Assembly: GCF_003026365.1 (NCBI RefSeq)
Contig: NZ_PYOM01000007.1
Coordinates: 62,001 to 126,000 of the forward strand
From: Photobacterium angustum
GTDB taxonomy: Bacteria; Pseudomonadota; Gammaproteobacteria; Enterobacterales; Vibrionaceae
DNA: 64,000 nucleotides
Reading direction: 5' to 3'
The notes under the pieces are model-generated. The model was not told the origin of the DNA. It was given only the letters and a program-made list of their open reading frames with translations, and searched no databases. This document shows positions 1 through 13,700 of this stretch, one piece after another (the first letter of the stretch is position 1; each line of letters opens with the position of its first letter). A program made the translations under genes and the position numbers.

Positions 1-3000
1 AGTTTCGACTCTGATGAAAGAGAGTCATTTAATTTCTCACAAAGCGGTAATGTTGATTTAGATTTCTCAGTACCGAGTGATGTTCAACCTATTGATACTT
101 ATCTTCGTTTAAGGGTATGTACTAACTTTAGAGATTGTAACCAACCTAATGGTGGAGCTCCTGATGGAGAAGTAGAAGACCACCTTATCTCACTCAAACC
201 TGTGGCGGATTTAGAGTTAACTTTAGATTTAGATCCGAGTAGTACAGTTACAGAAGGTATTCCATTTAATGTTGTTGTCCAAGCAAGAAATTATGGACCA
301 GCAATAGCCTTTAATACGAATGTGTTATTGGATATTCCTGATGACTATATATTTGTTCGTGCGTATGAAGGAGATGGCGAAACACCTCTAGCGGATAGTC
401 GTTATGATCATACTACGGGGATGTTAGATTTAGGTGCTGTTGGGCTTGGTTTTAGTGACTACGCAACAATAAGGCTTGCATCTAAAAACCTATCACCACC
501 AATAATCAATAGTGAAATAGAGTCATCAGACGTAAGAGACAGTGATGCTACTTTCAATAATGGGTTTGGTAACGGAGAAGATGATACTTTCAGTGTTACA
601 CCTACAGTTGTTACTTCCGTTGCGCCTGATGTCTGTATCGCACCAAGAGTCTATGAAAAAGACGCTTCCTTCTTAGATGAGACCACTAACGAATATATTA
701 TTACGCTACCACAGACTAGCCAGCGAGGTTACTTGTGGAGTTACGACCTAATGGACTTAAATAAAAGTCTCTATTTTGAACTTGCTGTTTATTTAGGGGA
801 TCGTTCTTGTAACCAAAACTGTAATCAAGGAACTGGCTCGATAGAAGCAGGTGCTGATGGTATGACATTTATTATCACTTCAGATGATAGAGGCTTTAAT
901 GCGTCGGGGTCTTGGGGGGGATTACTTGGTGTTGGTGTTGGTGCGAGCGGTGGAGGGACTGGACCTATATCTCCATCAGTCGTCGTAGAGTTTGATACCT
1001 ATGATAATTTAGGGAATGGCTTTACTGATGAACTCAGTAACAGTAGTACCGGGCGACAATTTATTGATCACACTGCAGTATATTTAGATGGTGATTTGAG
1101 AACCCCCTCACCGGCAACGACATTAATGCCGCCAAAAGCGGTCGGTGGACCAACAGATTCGGCGCCTAGTGGAGAGCTTGAAGATGGACGTTATCATTTA
1201 ACACAGTTCTATTGGGAGCCAAGTACGAATAACTTAAAATACTATGTTGATGGCGAGGTCATTGGTGATATTAACTATGATCTGCGCTCACATTTTAATA
1301 CTAACATGGTACGTTTTGGTTTCTCGGGAAGTACGGGGGCGGCATGGAATTTACAAAAAGCCTGTTTTACAGAGCCACCTGATGTACTAGGGCCTGATCT
1401 TGGTGATGCTCCTGATCTTACCTCTGGCACTGGAGTCGGTGACTATACAACGACATATGAAAATAATGGAGCTATTCATGTCCAGTCTGATGATGATGAT
1501 AATGGGCAAATTGATCTACGTTTAGGAAATATGTGGGATACAGATTTAGGTGATGGGCAAAATCCAACAGCAACGGCGGATGATGAAAATAACTATGATG
1601 ATGAAGATGGCGTTACCTTCTCATTAATGCATGCTAAAGGTGGGGATACTCTTAATATCAGTATTGACGTTCAAGCAGATACTGCCGCAGCGAGTCAACC
1701 AATCCACCTCTATGGTTGGTTAGATTTTAATAGAGATGGTGACTGGGATGATGCGAATGAGCAAGTAATAAGTACATCTTCAGCAGTAAATGGAACGAAT
1801 GTTTTCCCTGTTACTATCCCTTCTGATGTGACATTTGGTTATAGTTTTCTTCGTGTAAGACTGTGCGACAGTACCGTTTGTAACAAAACATACGGGACTG
1901 CGAATAAAGGTGAAGTCGAGGATTATCGTTTCCTATTTTATGAGTTGAATGAGAATGCAACATGTAATTTGACGATTCATACTCAAGAGGTATCGGCGTC
2001 GAAACGGTTAGAAAATATTGATTTGGCAAATACACCGATCAGTATGAATGGCATTGTCGACCCTATAACTATCGTAAACCAAACAAACGTATCGGATATT
2101 GATGCGATCGGTTTTGATGCAGTCACTGGCTTTATTTACGGCACATTTGTTAATGCAGATACAAATAATATTCATCTATTTGTGACAGATCGTGACGCAA
2201 CAAGTGTGGTTGATCTGGGCTATATATATGCTGAGAGTAATGTTGATATCAATAAAAGTGACGGGTCTACTGTATCGCTAGAGGAAGGGCAAATATTAAA
2301 CACATCACTATCTATTCCCGCGCCATCTGCTGGAGATATTTCTTCAGATAATCAATATCTCTTTGTTTGGAACCAAGATCTTACTTCGATCATTAAAATA
2401 GATACATCGACACAATCATTTAGCGTTATGCCACTTCAATTACCGAACGGCGTTACAGGGCTTTCGGGAGGCGGAGACTTAGCTGTTGATGATACTAACC
2501 ATAATATTTATTTTGTGGATATAGAAGCAGGCAATTTCTACGAGATTCACCCAACAAGCGGCTTAGTCACGACTCATTCTTTAACGTTTAATGGGCTATC
2601 AAGCCCACAAGTAGACGGTAATGGTAATTTGAAGGTTGAGGGGCTCCTAATGGATACTACAACCAATTTATATGTCATGACGAACGGTGGTAATCATGAC
2701 TCAAATAATGACAACATCATTGATGTGATGGGTCAATCAGCACTATATCGAATTAATATACCAACAAAAGAAGTCAGTTTCTTAAAAGTGACAACAGCAA
2801 CAAGTATTGAAAAAGCAGATATTGCAGGTTGTTATCAATCAAAAGACTTTAGTGATGGCGATAGTCAATATGCTCAAGCATCGCACCTTTATTTAGATAG
2901 CAAAAATAATAATGATGGAACGGTTACACCTGATGGGGTAGGCGACTTCTTACTTGGTACATCATTGGATCCTGAACTTAATGCGAAAGTACATTCTTTA

Positions 3001-4506
3001 GCAACAGGAGACGACACTCATGGGCATGATGATGAAGACTTAGCCATTCCTTCACCAATCATTGTCGAGACACCGACCGCGGTGAGTATCCCTGTTGTTG
3101 GTAATGGTTACATTAATATTTGGGTTGATCTAAATAATGATTTTGATTTCGATGATCCTAATGAGCATTTACACGATGACACCTTCTTAACGACAGGTAC
3201 ACATTCATTACAGTTAGAGCTCGATGCGGCAAGCGCATTTGGATACAGTGGTGATACAACTATGCGTATTCGCTTCTGCTCGACAGCAAATAACTGTGAT
3301 ACTCCACATGGAGAAGCCTCAGATGGTGAGGTTGAGGATCACTTATTTGAGCTCTTAAACAGAATAGTACTTAGTGGTTATGTGTTTGAAGATAATGGTG
3401 TAAATATAGCAACTGCACATGATGGTATTAAAGCTAGCTCAGAAGTAGGACTTAAAGACTTTGATGTAACAGTAACATTTAATGATTCTGGTGTTACAGG
3501 TGTAAGTGCCGGTGATGTCATTTCTGCGAAATCAACACGTGGTGACGGATACTATAAATTTATACTCGGTGTTGATTACGCCGATAAAGATTTACTGCTA
3601 AATATTAAATCTCAATCTAAATGGGTTAATATCAGTGAGGCTGACGTTAGTGCTATTTCACAGGTTTCAAGCTCAAGTGTGTTTGATAATGAAATGGCAA
3701 TCAACGCGAGTGCTGGTGACGACATTACAGGGCTAAACTTTGGTAAAGTCACAATGCCACGTCTAACTGAAAGTCATACCAAGACTTCAGAACCTGGAAA
3801 ACCGTTATTAATTCCTCATAAATTTAATTTAAATACAGAAGCAGATATAACATTTAACGTTATACCGGATAATCGCTACAGTGCTACCAGTGGCTGGGTT
3901 GTATTGCTTTATCATGATCAAGACTGTGATCTCAATATTGACGAGACCGATCCGAAAATAAATTTAGGTGGGGCTCAATCAGTATCGGGAACAACTGAAA
4001 TATGTATAATTAGCCGAGTAAATATTCCATCTACAGCAACCAATGATCAACAGTATCAATATCAAATAACGGCTGATGTGGATTATGCTCAAAATTCACC
4101 ATTTATGACACAGTTAATAAAGCAAGCTGTTGTATCTGATACGATTAAAGTTACTTACTCAGGAGCTGGTGAATTAAAGCTATCTTTAACCGTAAATAAT
4201 ATAACCACAGATAATCAAAATGTTTTAAGTAATCAAGGTACACCGAATGATATTCTAGAATATGTTATTACGTATTCTAATGTTGGGACGGGGCCAATTA
4301 GTGATATTGTTATTTTTGAAACAACACCACCATTTACTGAATTGAGTGAGCCGATTACATGCAGTACTCTTTTACCTTGTAATATTGATACAGTCCATGG
4401 CGCTAATCAAACCGGCTATCAGGGTGATATATCTTGGACATTAACAGGTCAACTACTTCCAGGCCAACGCGGTGAAATATCATATCGAGTGAAAATTGAA
4501 GATTAA
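1..4506 (+). CDS. Giant secreted GEVED/lectin-like/DUF11 surface protein, 5' end outside window
   Basis: The reading frame is open from base 1 (about 1501 residues visible), so the true start lies upstream. A GTG at 202 is only an internal codon. Visible order: a GEVED motif near residue 58; a DUF11-like segment; a bacterial L-type-lectin-like domain around residues 214-458 (motifs GADGMTF, EFDTYDN, DHTAVYLDGD); a DLGDAPD...GEVEDY module ending near residue 640; a beta-propeller-like segment (about 640-950, resembling DUF6923); another GEVED near 1108; an SdrD-type Cna-B-like domain; and a terminal DUF11-like domain ending in YRVKIED. The whole visible part aligns with residues of about 1600-3020 of the next gene, so the two are tandem paralogs. 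The protein is probably exported and surface-displayed, with Asp-rich (D-x-N/D-x-D) loops suggesting Ca2+ binding. Ligand and function are unknown; the domain calls are by eye. Confidence 0.85.
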   Translation, partial: SFDSDERESFNFSQSGNVDLDFSVPSDVQPIDTYLRLRVCTNFRDCNQPNGGAPDGEVEDHLISLKPVADLELTLDLDPSSTVTEGIPFNVVVQARNYGPAIAFNTNVLLDIPDDYIFVRAYEGDGETPLADSRYDHTTGMLDLGAVGLGFSDYATIRLASKNLSPPIINSEIESSDVRDSDATFNNGFGNGEDDTFSVTPTVVTSVAPDVCIAPRVYEKDASFLDETTNEYIITLPQTSQRGYLWSYDLMDLNKSLYFELAVYLGDRSCNQNCNQGTGSIEAGADGMTFIITSDDRGFNASGSWGGLLGVGVGASGGGTGPISPSVVVEFDTYDNLGNGFTDELSNSSTGRQFIDHTAVYLDGDLRTPSPATTLMPPKAVGGPTDSAPSGELEDGRYHLTQFYWEPSTNNLKYYVDGEVIGDINYDLRSHFNTNMVRFGFSGSTGAAWNLQKACFTEPPDVLGPDLGDAPDLTSGTGVGDYTTTYENNGAIHVQSDDDDNGQIDLRLGNMWDTDLGDGQNPTATADDENNYDDEDGVTFSLMHAKGGDTLNISIDVQADTAAASQPIHLYGWLDFNRDGDWDDANEQVISTSSAVNGTNVFPVTIPSDVTFGYSFLRVRLCDSTVCNKTYGTANKGEVEDYRFLFYELNENATCNLTIHTQEVSASKRLENIDLANTPISMNGIVDPITIVNQTNVSDIDAIGFDAVTGFIYGTFVNADTNNIHLFVTDRDATSVVDLGYIYAESNVDINKSDGSTVSLEEGQILNTSLSIPAPSAGDISSDNQYLFVWNQDLTSIIKIDTSTQSFSVMPLQLPNGVTGLSGGGDLAVDDTNHNIYFVDIEAGNFYEIHPTSGLVTTHSLTFNGLSSPQVDGNGNLKVEGLLMDTTTNLYVMTNGGNHDSNNDNIIDVMGQSALYRINIPTKEVSFLKVTTATSIEKADIAGCYQSKDFSDGDSQYAQASHLYLDSKNNNDGTVTPDGVGDFLLGTSLDPELNAKVHSLATGDDTHGHDDEDLAIPSPIIVETPTAVSIPVVGNGYINIWVDLNNDFDFDDPNEHLHDDTFLTTGTHSLQLELDAASAFGYSGDTTMRIRFCSTANNCDTPHGEASDGEVEDHLFELLNRIVLSGYVFEDNGVNIATAHDGIKASSEVGLKDFDVTVTFNDSGVTGVSAGDVISAKSTRGDGYYKFILGVDYADKDLLLNIKSQSKWVNISEADVSAISQVSSSSVFDNEMAINASAGDDITGLNFGKVTMPRLTESHTKTSEPGKPLLIPHKFNLNTEADITFNVIPDNRYSATSGWVVLLYHDQDCDLNIDETDPKINLGGAQSVSGTTEICIISRVNIPSTATNDQQYQYQITADVDYAQNSPFMTQLIKQAVVSDTIKVTYSGAGELKLSLTVNNITTDNQNVLSNQGTPNDILEYVITYSNVGTGPISDIVIFETTPPFTELSEPITCSTLLPCNIDTVHGANQTGYQGDISWTLTGQLLPGQRGEISYRVKIED

Positions 4507-4742
4507 TATTAAGAATCTTTATTAAAAACTATTTTAATTATTAAGTTTAATATTTTTATCAAATGTAATAATTGTTTTTTTTATTTGACGTTTTAATTGT
4601 TTTTATTAGCTCCTTTTTTCTTAAATTTGATTCTTTTATTTTTATTTACTCAATTATATTAAAGAAAGAGAAATAAAAATAAAAAAGTCAAATTTGTTAT
4701 AACACAGCATCACGTGCATAACTTTATTATGGATACTTAAAC

Positions 4743-7700
4743 ATGCTGAAGAATTGTCTACGTATCGTTTCATTAATGCTTTTACTTTTCGGTAGTATAT
4801 CACCATCAATGGCTTGGCATTCAAACCATGGTCATATGCGCTGGAAATTTTGCTTTTTTAATGAAGGGCGAGATATTCCGGCAAATGTTGAAGTACCGTG
4901 GCAATTCTATATTTTTGAATATCAAGCAATGGATACAGATTTTTGTACTATGTCTGATCGCGAGCACTATTGGGATAACACCATGGGAGGTAATCACAAT
5001 ATAGTTGGACCAATTCCTAGAGGAACCGTGAAATGTTCAACTGATCGTATCTCTCATGAGATAAATGTAAATGGCTCTGTTCGTGCGTATGTTGCTGGTC
5101 GTCATGTAGGGTGGAGCTTCAATGGGGAAGGTTCTCATAACGAATGGTGGCATGATTTCACTAAATGGGAAAACAACTGTAATGACGACGGTAACCCAAT
5201 AGAATTTTTCGATGACCATTCGATGCTTGATAGCCAATACCATACAGAAAGTGATATTGATCGAGATACCATCAAATATTGGCCAAACTATACGGCTTAT
5301 GATGAGGGTGACGATTACCCGCGAGCCGAAGATACTGGAAATAATTATCACGGCGATGGAAAAGACGACTTAGATGATCCTTATCATATGTTCATCACCG
5401 TTTTTGATATTTTAGGTGGGTATGAGCCTGTTGATTTGGGAGATGCACAAGATCAACAATATAGTGCAACCGCATGGCCATCTTATGCAACGATGTTGAC
5501 CTCAAATGGTCCAGCACACCAATTTAAAGATGAAAATAATGACGGTGTTCAAGATATACGTATTGGTCCATGTTGGGATGCAGAAGATGAATCTTCTCCA
5601 AATAGTTTAGCTAATTCAGATGACACGAGTTTAGGCTATCTCAATAATTGTACAACAAGTGATGAAAATGAAGGCAGTATTCGAATACGCAGACATAGTA
5701 CTGGAACCACTCTTGTTTTGAATAACCCTGGGGTGTCTCAAACTCTATGGATAGGTGATACTTATACTTTTTATGTTGATGTACACTTTGAAAATACCGA
5801 TACAGATAAACACTTAGAAGTTGGTATCGATTTTACAAAAACAGGTAATTTTACAACGGTACTCGTTGCTGACTTAGATAACGCTACAAGCCCACATGAG
5901 GTTTCTCAGGCATTCACTATTCCATTTTACTCACATAATATAGATACCCTTCAAACTTATATGAGAGTCCGTGTTTGCGACTCATCATGTACTTATACAA
6001 CCGATTCACAGGGGCAGAAAGTTTTAACTTCAACGGGTGTGCAGCCTGCTGGAGAAATTGAAGATTATAAAATTAGTTTACGCTCACCATTTGATTTAGG
6101 TGATGCCCCATTTGATGCCAATGTTGCGCACTTTGCAGATGAGTCAAATGGACCTATGCACCATTTCAGATCCTCTATGTCAAGTGATTATTCTGAACCG
6201 GCTCTTACTTTAGGCTCTTGTTGGGACTCTGAGGAGTATATGACTGGTAATGCTAATGCTGATGTCGATGATAATTCTGCTGTGGTCGGTGGGGCGACAG
6301 GCATTTCTTTTGGTGGCTGTGGTAATGATGATGAAGATGGTGTGACATTACCAGCAACTTTTGTTGCGGGTGAGACAATTAATGTTTCTATTACTTACAG
6401 GCTAAATTTTTTTACTGCGAGCGAAGTTGATTGGGCGTTGTTTATTGATTGGGACAACAATAATGACTTCACTGGTGACTTAACTAACTACGGTACGATA
6501 TCTCATTCACTAACAGAATCTGGGCAAGGAGCGATTAGAACTATTAATGTTGCTGTTTCAGTTCCAGAAACAGCAGTATTAGGTGAAACATATTTAAGGG
6601 TAAGAAATTGTTTAGGAGGTATTATTGGTGAGGAGTCCTATGATTGCCAAGTACCGAAAGGCAGAGCATTAAGTGGTGAGGTTGAAGATTATAAAATTTC
6701 AATTGAAGGACCTAAATTAGATTTTGGTGATGCTCCAGATACAAGTGCAGGCACTGGCACTGGAAATTATCAAACAACGAGTGGTAGTGGTGGTCCTTCA
6801 CATAAAATTTCAGATACTGATGCAGATGGAGTGATTGATTTTCGTCTTGGTACCAATTGGGATGATGACAGCGGTAATCTGCAAAACGCTACAGCCACTG
6901 CAGATGATACTAATGGTACAGATGACGAAGATGGGATTTCAATTCAGCAAATATTAGCGGATAACTCTTCACCTGAAGTCACCAATATTTATGCGGGGGA
7001 TGCGATTAAGCTAACATTTACTGCTGGTATAGACACTAACTCCGGTCACCCTGCCGCTGCTTATATTATGAAAACTTGGATTGATTGGGATCAAAGTGGG
7101 ACATTTGACACTGACGAAGTCCTTTTTGCTGAACAAAGAGCGCTACCGGCAACAAGCGACACTTACAACAAATATTTTCTTAATTACAGAGTGCCACTTT
7201 ACAATTCGACGGGTGATGTATTTATTCGTTCAAGAATATGTTCAACCGATTCATGTCCATCTGGTGGCAATTTAAATGCCACAGGTCACATTGATGATGG
7301 TGAAGTAGAAGATAAAAGGATGAACATCCAAAGTAGTGAATATGACTTTGGTGATGCTGTAGATACTAATACTTACATCAAAGCGCAGGGTGATTATGCC
7401 TCTATATGGACACAAGATGGCGACCCTATTCCTATGCATCGTAAAGCGGATAGTGATGGTGATGGTCAGGTTAACATCAAATTAGGAAGTATTTGGAATG
7501 CCGATAATGGTACAACAACTTCATTTACTGACAGCAGTGATGATGGATACGCAGGTCCTCTCTATTTACCAAGATGTACAAGACAAGATATAACGTTTAC
7601 CGTCACCGCTGACAATGACTTTTTATCAACAGCATATATCAATGCATGGATAGATATTTATAGAGACGGTGAATTCGGTACTGAAGATATCTTCTTCCGT

Positions 7701-10700
7701 CATACAGAAGACTTCTCTTCTGGATCAAGAGTGAGAGAAGTTACTTTAACTGATCAATTAATCGTATGTGTTGCAAGTTTAGGATCAAGCTATTTACGTT
7801 TTAGGGTTTGCTCTGTTGAAGATGAGTGTAAACATCCAGAAGGCAATATTACGCCTAGTCACCTTGTTGCCACAGACGGAGAGGTGGAAGATTATCCTAT
7901 TACTATTGGTGAGCAACTAACTGTTTCTGGTGAAGTTTATAGAGATCTAAATTCCGACCAATCACCTAGTGGTGGCGCAGAGTCGGGTATCAGTAATGTA
8001 TTGATTACTTTACATGATAAAACTAATAATACGTGTCAATATGAATCAACCGATGCCAATGGGCTTTACAGTTTCGATATTACATTCGGTAATGATTATG
8101 ATGTGTATGAAACCTCATCCAGTACTACGTCAGCCTGTCCTCCTTCTCCTGCTAGCGAGATAGGAGACAGTAGCGGCTTTATTTCAACCTCGCCGAACAA
8201 AGTTGAATTAGGTAGTGTTACCTCAGATCAAGTGATTAATTTTGGCGACATATTGTTAGGCAGTGCTTTTTCAACTTGTCCTTCAGTGGCATTTGTTAAC
8301 CCATATCGTTTCTCTTCAGGTGCAAATAGCTATTTTGCGAAATTGTCCCCCGTTACTGCATCTGTAACGGCAACAAGTTCAAGTAATAATGATTACGATG
8401 CGTTTGGCTTTAGTGTTCAACAGAACAGAATATTTGGTATAGATATAGCGACTCAACGCGTAGTTGCGGTTGATTCGGCTGGTTATAAAATATTCAGCGT
8501 GAATGTTGGGTTGGATTCTGCAAGGGATTACGTAGCAGGTGATATTAGTGATGATGATATTTTGGTTGTAATCGATGATCAGTCAAATGTTCGCTTCATT
8601 AATGTTGATTCAAAAAGTGCTAATTATTTGTCAGTGGTAGGGACCACTAGTTTATCGAGTGCGATCAATTTCCAAGATATCGCATTTCATCCAACCAATA
8701 GTAACGTTGCCTTTGCTGTGGGTAATAATAACGATGTTTACCGTTTAACCTTTAATTTCTCTAATTATACGGTTACATCGTCGTTAATTACTTCAAATAC
8801 CCCAAGTAATGTCACAGGCCTCTTCTTTGATGCACAGGGCGTACTTTATATGTATGACCACAATAATGAAGAAATCTGGCGTTTTCCTGTTTCAAGCTCT
8901 TCTGCAACGTCGATTACAGGATACTTAGTTAAAGATAATATCGCGGCATTAAATCCTAATATAGGTAGTGATGCTGCAATGTGCCGTAATGCTCAATTCT
9001 TAACTGACTTTGCTGATGCACCAGATAGTTACGCCACATTATTCGCCTCTGGTGGGCCAATGCATGACGTAACAAATGGTGGTTTACCGCAAATTGGTAG
9101 TGGAAGTTCAGACCATGAAACTGAAGCTGCTGCATCGACGAGTGCAGACGGTGATGATAATGCTGGCTCAGATGATGAGCATGCGTTAACAAAGCCAATA
9201 TTTTATGGGTATCTTGATTCTTCTAGTGCTGATAGTTCATTGAACTCATTGGCCTTTAATATCCCCGTTACGCCTGCTTCTTCTTCTGGCCATATCTATG
9301 CTTGGATCGATTTTGATGGTGATGGTACCTTCTCTGACGAAACCCTATCTACCTCAACTATTTCAACATCAGCAAGTTCAGTGCAATTAACGCTCCCTGT
9401 TCCTGCACATGTTCAGCCTGTTGATAGTTTCATCCGTTTAAGAACCTGTGTGACCAGCTCAGACTGTAACACGCCAACAGGTTTATCTGCTTCAGGTGAG
9501 GTTGAAGATCATGCCATTTCTTTGATGCCTACTGGAGATATTGAAGTAGAGTTAGCACTCGATCCTGGTCAAACTGTCACTAATGGTATTCCTTTTAATC
9601 TTGTCGTATCTGTCAGAAACCACAGTTCATTTATTGTGCGTGATGTCATCTTACAAATGACAATTCCTGATGATTATATTTTCATAAAAGCTTATCAAGG
9701 TGATGGCCAAACTGAATTGGCGCCAGGTATTTATGATGAATCAACTAAACAATTAAATCTCGGTAATGTTGGTGTCGGTTTTGATGACTATGCGACATTA
9801 AGGTTTATTACGAAAACAACATCGCCAGCTCCTCTTGTGGGTGAGGTGCTTTCTGCGAAATTACAAGATACTGTCTCTTCAAATGATAGCGACACAGAAA
9901 CTCCAACAGTAGTTACAACAGTACAGCCTAGTATATGTGTAGCACCCATGGTTGAAGAAAGAGGGGATGCCAAACTCGATGCGGCAACTAACGAGTACAT
10001 TATTACTGAAGAAACAACAAGTCAGCGTGGTTATCTGTGGAGTTATGACCTCATTGATCTTGGTGTTCCGCAATATTTTGAATTAGCGGTTTATCTGGGA
10101 GACAGATCATGTAACAGCGGCTGTAATGCTGGTACTGGAACAATAGAAGCCGGTGCCGATGGCATGACTTTTATCATGACAACGGATTCCCGTGGTTTCA
10201 ACGCCGTCGGTTCATGGGGGGGATTACTAGGTGTTGGCCCTGGAGGCGATGGTCCAATAAGTCCATCGGTTATTTTTGAATTTGATACTTATGATAATGC
10301 AGGTAATGGCTACAATGACGATCTGAGTACTGCTGGCGGCACGCCAAATTATATTGATCATACCGCGGTTTATCTAAATGGTGATTTAAGTTCGGGTAAT
10401 GATGCTATTACATTGATGGATCCTGTTGCGGTTGGTGGCCCTACTGCGGATGGAGCACTGACCGGTGAACTAGAAGATGGCAGATACCACATCACACAGT
10501 TTTATTGGGAGCCTGCAACGAATAACTTCCGGTATTATTTAGATGGTGTTGAGATAGGAAACGTTACTTTTGATTTTGTCAGTCACTTTAATAATCAAGA
10601 TAAAGTGCGATTCGGATTCTCTGGTAGTACGGGAGCGGCATGGAACCTACAAAAAGCATGCTTTACTAAAGCTCCCGTTGTGTTGGGCCCTGATCTTGGT

Positions 10701-13700
10701 GACGCTCCGGATATTTCTGCATCAACAGGAGTCGGTGATTATACAACGACTTATTCAAATAATGGCGCTGCACATGTTCAGTCTGATGATGACGATAATG
10801 GAGAAATTGATTTACGATTAGGGGCTCAATGGGATACAGATTTAGGTAGTTATCAAAATCCTATAGCACTTGCTGATGATGCTACCAATTTGGATGATGA
10901 GGACGGCGTCACCTTCTCTGTCTCTGAAATTGATGGCGTACCTTTTGCCGCAGCTGGTGAAGTCATTAATGTGGCTGTCACTGTCAATGCCGATACTGTA
11001 GCGCAAGCAAATCCTATCCACCTATATGGTTGGTTTGACTTTAATCGTGATGGTGATTGGGATGATTCTGGCGAGAAAGTTATAAGCAGTACTAATGCTA
11101 ATAATGGAATAAATAACTTTAGTGTCTCAGTTCCTAGCAACGTTACGTATGGGTATTCCTTCTTTAGGATTCGAGTCTGTGACTCAAGTGCGTGTGACCG
11201 AATTGACAGTACTGTGGATATTGGCGAAGTAGAGGACTATAGATTCCTGTTTTATGCCTTATCAAGTAACAGCACCTGTGATACTGCACTTCAAACACGT
11301 TTTGTTAGCTCAAATTACATATTTGAGCGACTCAACTTGGCTAATAATCCTTTAGATACAACAGCAATAGAATCACCATTAACTGTTATTAATCAGTCAA
11401 ATATTTCTGGGCTTAATGCCATAGGTTTTGATACAAGCAATGGCTACATTTACGGCGTGTTTGAGAATACGACTACGCAAGAGTTGCATCTTTTTGTTAC
11501 CGATCGCTCGGCTACAAATGTCGTTGATTTAGGTTATGTTTACGGTGATAGTAATATTGATATTAAGCTATCTGATGGCAACTCTGTTGCTATTTCTAAA
11601 GGGAATCCTTTCAGTACAGCTGCTCTTGCTAGCCCTACTGCCGGTGCGATGTCTTCTGATAACCAATACTTATATGTATGGAACCCTGCATGGCACTCGA
11701 TAATAAGGATCGATGTTGCAACGCAAGAGATGTCAGTTATTGATTTCAACTTCACGGGAGGTATTACGGGGATCTCTGCTGGTGATGATATTGCGGTTGA
11801 TAGTATTCGTCATCATATTTATGCCGTAGATATTGTGGCTGGGTATTTATATCAAATAACAACATCTGGAGATGTAAGCAGAACCTCATTACAGTTCAAT
11901 GGATTGGCGTCACCTACTGTGGATGGAAGTGGTAATTTACAAACACAAGCGTTGGTGATGGATAATATGACCAATTTGTATGTATTTACCAATGGTGGTA
12001 ATCATGATACGAATAATGATAATACAATAGATAGTTCAGATATATCAGCTGTTTATAGAATTAATGTGCCTACCGCTGCTGTGACATTCCAAAAAGTATT
12101 GAATACCAGTTCCCAAGTGAATTCTGATGTTGCAGGGTGTTATCAGTCAAAAGATTTCAGTGATGGAGATAGTCAATACCCAACGGCATCTCACTTATAC
12201 GTTGATAACATAAATAATACAGACAACTCAAATGTGCCTGATGGCATTGGAGACTTCTTATTGGGGACGAATATCGATCCCGAGTTTGAAGCGAAAGTCA
12301 GTGCTCAGGCAACGGGGGATAATGATCATGCATTGAATGATGAAGAGCTTTCTATTCCTTCACCAATTATTGTCGAAACACCAACTAACATTGACGTTCC
12401 TCTTGTCGGAGCTGGATATGTGAATGTTTGGGTTGACTTAAATCGTGATTATGACTTTGACGATGCAAATGAGCATATTGTTAACGATAGTTATTTTAAC
12501 GCTGGTGCCAATTCTGTTTCTATTGATCTTGATGCCGCGAGTGCGAATGGGTATAGCGGTGAAACGACGATGCGAATTAGGTTCTGCTCTGCACCATCAA
12601 ATTGCAACACGCCGACGGGAGAGGCGAATGATGGAGAAGTAGAAGATCACGTATTTGAATTACTTAATCGTATAGTATTAAGTGGATTCATATTTGATGA
12701 TAATGGTGTTTCAAGTGGTACGGCCCATGACGGTATTAAAGATAGTGGTGAAAGTGGTCTCAGTGATTTTGATGTAACAGTAACGTTTAATGACAGTGGA
12801 GTTGCAGGCATTACTACTGGTGACATCATATCAACCAAAACGACTCGCGGAGATGGATATTACCGTTTTGTATTGGGTGTAGATTATTCAGGTAAGAATT
12901 TAATTTTAAATGTGGTGCCTCAATCAAGATGGATTGCGGTGAGTGAAGCCAATATTACAGGAGTAAGTCAAGTCACTAGTACAAGTAATCAAGATGGACA
13001 AATGTCAGTGAATGCTTTTGCGGGTGATGATGTAACAGGGCTAAATTTTGGTAAAGTCGCAATGCCATCGTTGACTGAAAATCTATTTAAAGAGACTGAA
13101 CCAAACAAAGCCGTTTTATTCCCTCATCGTTTTAAATTAGCAACATCTGCGAATGTTACATTTACCATTGAGAAAGACAGTAGATACACAGACTCTAGTG
13201 GTTGGAGTATTACTCTTTATTACGATACAAATTGTGATGGAAATATAAATAATGTCGATAATAAAGTTATTTTAAATTCAGCAATACTTTATACAGGTTT
13301 GACTGATATATGTTTAATTAGTCGTGTATTTGTTCCTGCTAATGCTTATTTTAATACTCAATATGCATATAAAATAAATGCAAGCGTTGAATTAACAGGT
13401 GTTTCTCCTCAATTAACTAAACAAGTTGTGGTAGAAGATACGACTAAAATAACGTATGCAGGTTCTGGTCAGTTAAGTTTATCTTTAACAGTTAATAATA
13501 TTTCTAAAGATAACTCACCATTATTAACGAATAATGGAGAACCTGGCGATATTCTTGAATATGAGATAACTTATAGAAATAGCGGCACAGGCCCAATAAG
13601 AGATATCGTAATTTATGAGAATACACCACCATTTACGAAACTCTCAGAACCCGTAAATTGTTCTTCTTCTGTATTAAGTTGTGTCGTGAATACAACACAT

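Noticed and set aside
5037-5351. Minus-strand open frame of 104 codons opposite the Trp/His-rich domain
   Set aside because: The sense frame has a signal peptide and continuous domains; the antisense translation has no recognisable feature.
10853-11140. Minus-strand open frame of 95 codons inside the 3020-aa gene
   Set aside because: It lies wholly opposite a gene with clear domain structure, has an Asp/Ser-derived low-complexity look (the complement of GEVED-type codons) and no ribosome site.
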